From positions 1-13,984 of the forward strand of contig CAZQEN010000199.1 of NCBI GenBank assembly GCA_964591605.1: a stretch of DNA of 13,984 bases, in the 5' to 3' direction. The position numbers and the translations under genes were made by a program. Shown piece by piece: positions 13,783 through 13,984 of the stretch; the first letter of the stretch is position 1; each line of letters begins with the position of its first letter. The notes beneath the pieces are model-generated. The model was not told the origin of the DNA. It saw only the letters and a list, made by a program, of their open reading frames with translations, and searched no databases. Origin of the DNA: CAYLLT01 sp964591605. Its GTDB lineage: Bacteria; Planctomycetota; Phycisphaerae; UBA1845; PWPN01.

Positions 13783-13984
13783 ATGGCCAAAGCCTCTTAC
13801 GCCGTCCTGCTCGAACAGTTCCGCAAGAGTTATGCCCTGCTCATCTCCGAGATGAGCAAGCGGATCATCGGCCAGCGCGAGGTGATCGACCAGATCCTGG
13901 CCGCGATCCTGTCGCGCGGGCATTGCCTGCTGGTGGGTGTGCCGGGTCTGGCCAAGACGCTGATGGTCTCGACGCTGGCCGACA
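13783..13984 (+). CDS. MoxR-family AAA+ ATPase, N-terminal fragment
   Basis: The first 67 codons of a MoxR-type AAA+ ATPase, cut by the window edge. These ATPases act as chaperones in maturation or metal insertion of partner proteins, often with a VWA-domain or DUF58 protein encoded just downstream (family knowledge; not visible here). The sequence shows FRKSYALLISEMSKRIIGQR (13-32), the family's lead-in helix, followed by the Walker A loop GVPGLAKT (52-59) after HCLLV. The full family length is about 300-340 residues. The start at ATG 13783 is supported because an in-frame TGA lies 21 bases upstream with no other ATG between. There is no good ribosome binding site (AGAGGG is 13 bases away), and TATATT at 13770-13775 might be a -10 element for a near-leaderless message. 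Confidence 0.9.
   Translation, partial: MAKASYAVLLEQFRKSYALLISEMSKRIIGQREVIDQILAAILSRGHCLLVGVPGLAKTLMVSTLAD

Overview
The window is GC-rich, gene-sparse bacterial DNA that looks like a scaffold from a draft or metagenome-assembled genome, since it has two runs of ten Ns. I infer a Planctomycetota host, probably Phycisphaerae-like. The reasons are two large secreted proteins ending in paired dockerin/EF-hand-like repeats of the DFDRDGDVDASDF type, a Cys-rich 'GACC...G.C' unit common in secreted planctomycete proteins, an ECF sigma factor with the ADAEDLAQ style of that phylum, and a MoxR ATPase. No rRNA, convincing tRNA, CRISPR array or insertion sequence was seen.

Layout. 1-1076: a small membrane protein (-) diverges from an ECF sigma factor (+). 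1077-2330: a gene-free stretch, then a rho-independent terminator, gene and promoter for a secreted collagen-like protein (-). 2419-4381: an accessory-looking region with a 219-aa protein with a weak phage-packaging flavour (-), followed by a diverged tandem duplication at a 540-bp offset. Each copy carries a 36-codon single-pass membrane peptide behind a strong ribosome binding site, and the upstream DNA is conserved better than the peptides. 4382-5869: an Nramp-like transporter (-) without the usual metal-binding motifs. 5870-6631: a gene-free stretch with several kinds of short degenerate repeat. 6632-6901: a small exported protein (-).

7242-9136: a promoter and a 596-aa secreted protein with a C-terminal EF-hand pair. 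9269-10307: a STAS-domain protein (-) diverging from a membrane-anchored phospholipase D-like nuclease (+), with a perfect inverted repeat between them. 10721-13492: a large FG-GAP/VCBS-repeat secreted protein, again with a C-terminal EF-hand pair. 13783-13984: the start of a MoxR-family ATPase that runs off the window.

The genes do not form one obvious pathway. Themes are secreted or surface proteins and small membrane proteins. Two points matter most. The tandem small-peptide locus at 3397-4122 is the best candidate for something undescribed. The FG-GAP gene contains a 150-bp misassembly (N gap, a 105-bp piece of an unrelated EamA/DMT transporter, and a 34-bp duplicated flank) that happens to keep the reading frame and so hides in a naive annotation.
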